From Candidatus Sericytochromatia bacterium (GTDB taxonomy: Bacteria > Cyanobacteriota > Sericytochromatia > UBA7694): a stretch of 64,000 nucleotides of DNA. The translations under genes were made by a program, and so were the position numbers. Positions 60,427 to 64,000 of the stretch are shown one piece after another. The DNA lies in NCBI GenBank assembly GCA_018780035.1, contig JADMKE010000001.1:1-64000 (forward strand), given 5' to 3'. The stretch's first letter is position 1. Each line of letters opens with the position of its first letter. The notes beneath the pieces were generated by a model. It worked only from the letters and a program-made list of their open reading frames with translations, was not told the DNA's origin and ran no database searches.

Positions 60427-61899
60427 TTAGGGGATTTTTAGGGCCACAATCAGGCTTTGTTGGTTGCGAATCACATTGAGCAGGAGCACTTTTTCGCTGC
60501 CCATTTGATTCAATTGGGCATAAAAATCCTGCACATTGCCCACACTTTGGCGATTGGCTTCGGTGATCAGATCTCCCGCACGCAAGCCCTGTTGATAGGC
60601 TTCACTTTCGGGTTTCAATTTGGCCACCAAGATGCCTTCTAAATCTAATGGCAGCCCCATTTGCTTACGCAATTGGGGCGTGAGGGCCTGGACTTCAAAA
60701 TCCAGTTTTTTGAGTGCTTCAGGGCGGGCTGGTTCAAAGGGGTTTGCATTTTCGGCACTCATTTCGCGCAAAACGGGGGCCAAAGTCAGGGTTTGACCAT
60801 TGCGCAAAAGTTTGACCTGTACTTGGCTACCAGGCGCTGTCAGCGCAATCTGATTGCGGAACATCTGCACCTCGCTGACAGGCTGTGTATTTAAACCCGT
60901 AATCAGGTCATATTTTTTAAAGCCCACTTTGGCTGCGGGAGAATCGGGAAAGACGTCCATGACCAAAATGCCGGGGGTATCCACAGGGATCTTGAGGCTT
61001 TTGAGAATGAGTTCATCGGCAGGCCCAATCAAGACGCCCAGTTGTGAGCGAATCACCCGGCCATGGGCAATCAGAGAGTCCATCACTTTGCGTGCCAGAT
61101 TGCTGGGAATGGCAAACCCAATTCCCATATAACCATTGTTGCGGCTGGCAATCGCCGTATTGATGCCAATGACCTCACCTTTGATATTGACCAAGGCCCC
61201 GCCACTGTTGCCGGGATTAATGGCTGCATCGGTCTGGATAAAATCTTCAAAATCGGCCACGCCAATATCAGCCCGGCTTTTGGCGCTAATAATCCCAGCT
61301 GTGACCGAAGACTCCAAGCCAAACGGGCTGCCTATTGCCAAGACCCATTCCCCGACGCGGATTTTTTCAGAGTCGCCCAAAACCGCGGCCTGGAGATTGT
61401 TGGCGTTTTCCAGCTGAATCACAGCCAAATCCGAAGGCGGATCCACACCCACAATGCGGGCTTGAAAAGTTTTGCCATTGGGCAGAGATACTTCGATTTC
61501 ACCGGCATTTTCAACCACATGATGATTGGTCAGAACATACCCCTTGGCCGCATCAACCACCACCCCAGAACCCAAACCGCTCTCTTTGTCGCGATCGGTC
61601 GGCGGGTGAGAAAAACCATGGGGGTCATTGAATTTTTCGCGCTCCAGACGTGACTCTGTTTTGAGTTTTGGCGCATCTTTGCTGATGGTCGAAATACTTA
61701 CCACTGTGGGGGTTACCCCCTGAGAAATTGCTTTAAAATCCCGGCTGAGCTCCTGGCTGATGCGTGAGGTTTTGCTCGCCCCCCCCTGAGCGGCCTGGGT
61801 CTGTTTGGACTGTCCAGCCGGGCAGCCAGAAAGCAAAAAAACCAGACTAAAACTGGCCAAAAGCGCCGTCCGAGCCGAAGCGGTAAGTGATAATTTCAT
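60427..61899 (-). CDS. HtrA/DegP-type serine protease, lipoprotein form
   Basis: A 490-residue periplasmic quality-control protease. The start at ATG 61899 gives a signal sequence ending LLSGC, a lipobox rather than the usual SPase-I site of DegP. The trypsin-like domain has the triad His (VLTNHHVVENA), Asp (DPPSDLAVIQLE) and Ser (DAAINPGNSGGALVNIKG), plus IGSPFGLESSVTAGIISA. Two PDZ domains follow (PDTPGILVMDVFPDSPAAKVGFKKYDLI and LEGILVAKLKPESEAYQQGLRAGDLI). A Gln/Ala/Ser linker separates lipid and protease. It probably degrades misfolded envelope proteins from the membrane. Confidence 0.94.
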   Translation of the reverse strand: MKLSLTASARTALLASFSLVFLLSGCPAGQSKQTQAAQGGASKTSRISQELSRDFKAISQGVTPTVVSISTISKDAPKLKTESRLEREKFNDPHGFSHPPTDRDKESGLGSGVVVDAAKGYVLTNHHVVENAGEIEVSLPNGKTFQARIVGVDPPSDLAVIQLENANNLQAAVLGDSEKIRVGEWVLAIGSPFGLESSVTAGIISAKSRADIGVADFEDFIQTDAAINPGNSGGALVNIKGEVIGINTAIASRNNGYMGIGFAIPSNLARKVMDSLIAHGRVIRSQLGVLIGPADELILKSLKIPVDTPGILVMDVFPDSPAAKVGFKKYDLITGLNTQPVSEVQMFRNQIALTAPGSQVQVKLLRNGQTLTLAPVLREMSAENANPFEPARPEALKKLDFEVQALTPQLRKQMGLPLDLEGILVAKLKPESEAYQQGLRAGDLITEANRQSVGNVQDFYAQLNQMGSEKVLLLNVIRNQQSLIVALKIP

Positions 61900-61974
61900 G
61901 AGGCATGAAGCCTTTCCAAGCGGGGTTTGAAGGTTTAAATTCCACGTGTTTTCCACGCGTTTGGGCACAGCCTA

Positions 61975-61983
61975 ATTATAACA
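61975..61983 (-). promoter_or_regulatory. Extended -10 promoter of the HtrA gene
   Basis: On the minus strand, TGTTATAAT with a weak TTCTGA 17 bp further up (61998-62003), about 75 nt before the ATG at 61899. Confidence 0.55.
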
Positions 61984-62013
61984 ACCCCATCGCCTGCTCA
62001 GAAGGGCTTTCGA

Positions 62014-62043
62014 TTGACAGGGCCAATGCGCCCTCGTTACACT
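62014..62043 (+). promoter_or_regulatory. Promoter of the small lipoprotein gene
   Basis: TTGACA (62014-62019, consensus), an 18-bp spacer and TACACT (62038-62043), 45 nt before the ATG at 62088. It is the only consensus -35 I find in the window. Confidence 0.55.
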
Positions 62044-62087
62044 CGGGGGGTATCTCTCAGCCCCAACCCCCTTTTCAGGAGTCCGCC

Positions 62088-62396
62088 ATGAAATTGATTC
62101 TTCGTTCGCTGGCCATCATCTTGCTCAGTACGTCGTTTTTTGCCTGTAAACCCGCCCAAGAAGCCCAAGATACGGTCAAAGAAGGCCTCAAAACCACCAC
62201 CGATCAAATTGACAAAGCCAAGGTGCTTTCCGACTTAACCCAAGTCACGGGTGCGCTGGCCACTTACCGGATCCAAAATGATGGCAAAAACCCAGGTAGC
62301 ATTCAAGATCTCAAGTTAGAATTGAACTATCCCCAGGACCTGGTCTATGACCCCAAAGAGGGCACCGTTCGCAGCAAGACCTTCCCTGATCTCTAA
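62088..62396 (+). CDS. Small lipoprotein resembling a pseudopilin C-terminus
   Basis: A 102-residue lipoprotein. ATG 62088 follows CAGGAG; the lipobox is SFFAC. The body (DQIDKAKVLSDLTQVTGALATYRIQNDGKNPGSIQDLKLEL) resembles the C-terminal part of type II secretion/pilin-like proteins: a helix, LxxYxxxNGxxP-like, then a short region (DPKEGTVRSKTFPDL). The N-terminal methylation site of a true pilin is replaced by the lipid signal. The function is unknown. It starts the last plus-strand unit, 32 nt before the hydrolase. Confidence 0.7.
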   Translation: MKLILRSLAIILLSTSFFACKPAQEAQDTVKEGLKTTTDQIDKAKVLSDLTQVTGALATYRIQNDGKNPGSIQDLKLELNYPQDLVYDPKEGTVRSKTFPDL

Positions 62397-62428
62397 AGTC
62401 AACGCCAAAGCCAAATGAAGACGCTATT

Positions 62429-63424
62429 ATGAGACGTGGACTGCTGACCTTTTTAAGTGCGCTGGCTGTGATGGCTGCTGGCCCAATTTTGCTGTTTTTG
62501 GGTGCCTTTCTGTTGACCTGGAAAGAGTACCCAGTACCTGCCACTGTGAGTAATAATCCCGCTTTGCCACGCTTGATTATCGATCAGGTTACTTTGCATT
62601 CGCAAAGTTTTGGCGATCGGCAAGCCCCCGTGCTGCTGGTCTTACACGATGGTCCTGGTCAGGATTACAGTCAACTTTTGCCTTTAAAAGCCCTCGCCGA
62701 TCGCTACCGGGTGGTTTTTTACGACCAGCGTGGCAGCGGTTTATCTGCACGGGTTCCCAGTGAAAAACTGACCATTCAGGAAAGTCTAAAAGAACTCGAA
62801 AGGGTGATTGAACAGGTCTCTCCCGAGCGGCCCGTGAGCCTCTTTGGCCATGGCTGGGGGGGGATGTTGGCTGCAGCCTATGCGGGCAAAACACCCGAAA
62901 AAATTGACCAATTGATTTTGGCTGAGCCAGGCTTTCTCAATACCGATATGGCCAATCGGATTTTGCCGGCCCTCTCGCGTACCTCAGCTGGTTTTATCTG
63001 GAATACCACTTTGGCCTGGGTGCGTTCATTGCATATCCATGGCCCTGACAGCGACGCCCCCGCTGACTATGTCTACGCCCAAATCTACTTTCAACCCCGT
63101 TATCACTGCACTGGCCAACAACCTCAAAACCTGCCCCTCCAGCGCAGTGGCTTTCGCGCCTGGAAGACCATCACCCAATCGACCTTTAGCAAAGACAATA
63201 AAATTGCGATTGACTTTGTACAGGGTTTGTCCAAATTAAAAGAACCCGTTTTGTTCTTGGTGAGCGAGTGCAATTCTCTCACAGGCAAAGACTTTCAAAC
63301 CCGGCAAATGCGCCTCTTTCCCAAGGCCCAGATGGCCTTGGTCAAAGGCAGTGGTCACGCCTTTTTTCTGGATAAACCCGCAGAGAGTCTAAAACATATT
63401 CGCAGCTTTTTAAGCAAAAAATAA
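62429..63424 (+). CDS. Prolyl-iminopeptidase-like alpha/beta hydrolase lacking nucleophile
   Basis: A 331-residue alpha/beta-fold protein of the proline-iminopeptidase group, anchored by an N-terminal hydrophobic helix (LSALAVMAAGPILLFLGAFLLTW). Family motifs are clear: VLHDGPG (oxyanion HGGPG loop), FYDQRGSGLS, and a late GSGHAFF with the expected catalytic His310. The nucleophile elbow reads LFGHGWGGML where active members have G-x-S-x-G: residue 142 is Gly (codon ggc; a Ser codon agc differs by one base). The usual acid loop is also atypical (LVSECNSLTG). It is therefore probably a pseudoenzyme. The ATG at 62429 was kept. Confidence 0.85.
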   Translation: MRRGLLTFLSALAVMAAGPILLFLGAFLLTWKEYPVPATVSNNPALPRLIIDQVTLHSQSFGDRQAPVLLVLHDGPGQDYSQLLPLKALADRYRVVFYDQRGSGLSARVPSEKLTIQESLKELERVIEQVSPERPVSLFGHGWGGMLAAAYAGKTPEKIDQLILAEPGFLNTDMANRILPALSRTSAGFIWNTTLAWVRSLHIHGPDSDAPADYVYAQIYFQPRYHCTGQQPQNLPLQRSGFRAWKTITQSTFSKDNKIAIDFVQGLSKLKEPVLFLVSECNSLTGKDFQTRQMRLFPKAQMALVKGSGHAFFLDKPAESLKHIRSFLSKK

Positions 63425-63542
63425 GCTCCGCTTTTGGGCCCCGTTTTGCTAATTTGCATGATTTCGCTTGATTATTCGGCATCTGATGCGTTTTAATCAA
63501 AACAGAAAATCTTATTCTAGTTTTGATTTGGGGGAAAGAAAC

Positions 63543-64000
63543 GTGAAGGTGGTTGTTTTATCTCGCGATTATATGCCTTTGATGTACTGCGATATCCGGC
63601 GGGCGATTGCGCTGGTTTACAGTAACAAAGCCGAAATTGTCACAGAAAGTGGCAGTTTTTTGCGCTCAATTTCATCCCGGTTTCCGATTCCACAGGTGAT
63701 TCGCTTGTTGGGGAAACTGGTTAAACATATTGTGCCCAAGGTAACTTATACCCGCAAGAACGTGCATATCCGGGATAATTACACCTGCCAATACTGTGGT
63801 TCGCGGGAGCGGCTCACCTTGGATCATGTCATGCCTGTTTCGCGTGGGGGCAAAAGCACCTGGGAAAATGTGGTCACGGCCTGTTATCCCTGTAACGCGC
63901 GCAAAGGCAGTAAAACGCCTGAAGAAGCCGCCATGCCACTACCGATAACACCGCGCAAACCCAGTATTTTGATGCAGATCGACTGGCATCAATTTTTTAA
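63543..64000 (+). CDS. HNH endonuclease domain protein (cut by the window edge)
   Basis: The frame runs open to the last base, so the 3' end is outside. It begins with GTG at 63543, preceded by GGGGGAAAG. The first part, VVVLSRDYMPLMYCDIRRAIALVYSNKAEIV, is typical of this HNH family (VLNxxYxPLxxxxxRRAIxLxxxxKAEVV). The HNH core is complete: NYTCQYCGSRERLTLDHVMPVSRGGKSTWENVVTACYPCNARKG, with two CxxC zinc pairs and DH. It continues EEAAMPLPITPRKPS, also typical. Members are stand-alone nucleases or RNA/DNA-processing enzymes of largely unknown role, frequent in cyanobacteria and relatives. Confidence 0.93.
   Translation, partial: MKVVVLSRDYMPLMYCDIRRAIALVYSNKAEIVTESGSFLRSISSRFPIPQVIRLLGKLVKHIVPKVTYTRKNVHIRDNYTCQYCGSRERLTLDHVMPVSRGGKSTWENVVTACYPCNARKGSKTPEEAAMPLPITPRKPSILMQIDWHQFF

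Overview
The window is 64 kb of gene-dense bacterial DNA, roughly 50-55% GC by eye except for an AT-rich left edge (about 1-520). The cell is a flagellated Gram-negative-type (diderm) bacterium: there are flagellar basal-body genes, a stator gene, a beta-barrel porin with an N-terminal SLH domain, and about a dozen predicted lipoproteins. The SLH-porin, a DUF3326 protein (a family known from cyanobacteria and plants), an Npt-like transporter fused to HEAT repeats and a cyclic-nucleotide domain, and a FliW-CsrA pair suggest a non-photosynthetic relative of Cyanobacteria (Sericytochromatia/Vampirovibrionia-like). That placement is inference. There is no tRNA, rRNA, CRISPR array, prophage or complete insertion sequence.

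Layout. 1-650: AT-rich, probably incomplete propeller gene ending in a cluster of intergenic repeat motifs. 667-4680: acetyltransferase, CHRD lipoprotein, metzincin-type protease, and a pseudouridine synthase with a long octapeptide-repeat tail. 4755-11520: motility block flgB-flgC-fliE, fliF-fliG-fliH, fliW-csrA, then a membrane protein and a 56-residue lipoprotein. 11530-16020: HEAT-repeat protein, M48 protease, guaB. 16188-19606 (minus): lipoprotein, J-domain/TPR protein, acyl-CoA dehydrogenase, TolB-like propeller. 19819-22983: transporter-HEAT-cNMP fusion. 23035-32749 (minus): SLH porin and a 2,485-residue repetitive lipoprotein. 33076-37972 (minus): topA, dprA, a lipoprotein. 38185-40664: ABC exporter pair. 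40691-46155: hypothetical protein, YhhQ-type transporter, YgjP-type protease, ankyrin protein, membrane-anchored M81 protein, membrane protein. 46156-46606: gene-free, structured, probable IS200/IS605 remnant. 46607-54163: DUF3326, motA-like, tsaD, sensor kinase, sugar dehydrogenase, PhnD-like lipoprotein. 54232-56970 (minus): lysC, thrB, LPP20-like lipoprotein. 57091-61899 (minus): two surface lipoproteins and HtrA. 62088-64000: small lipoprotein, alpha/beta hydrolase lacking its nucleophile, and an HNH protein running off the edge.

How the genes work together. The flagellar genes build the rod, MS ring, switch and export apparatus; FliW and CsrA are the expected post-transcriptional checkpoint on flagellin, and the MotA-like protein is the stator. 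fliI and fliJ are not here. lysC and thrB belong to aspartate-family amino-acid synthesis, guaB to GMP synthesis, tsaD to tRNA t6A. Many of the rest are envelope proteins.

The most striking observations are: a 29-unit, indel-free octapeptide tail on an RNA-modifying enzyme; three genes whose ATG sits exactly 6 nt after a -10 box (candidate leaderless mRNAs); widespread TGnTATAAT-type extended -10 promoters; a hydrolase with Gly at its nucleophile elbow; and a giant lipoprotein preceded by a strong dyad and helically phased TTTTACAA repeats.
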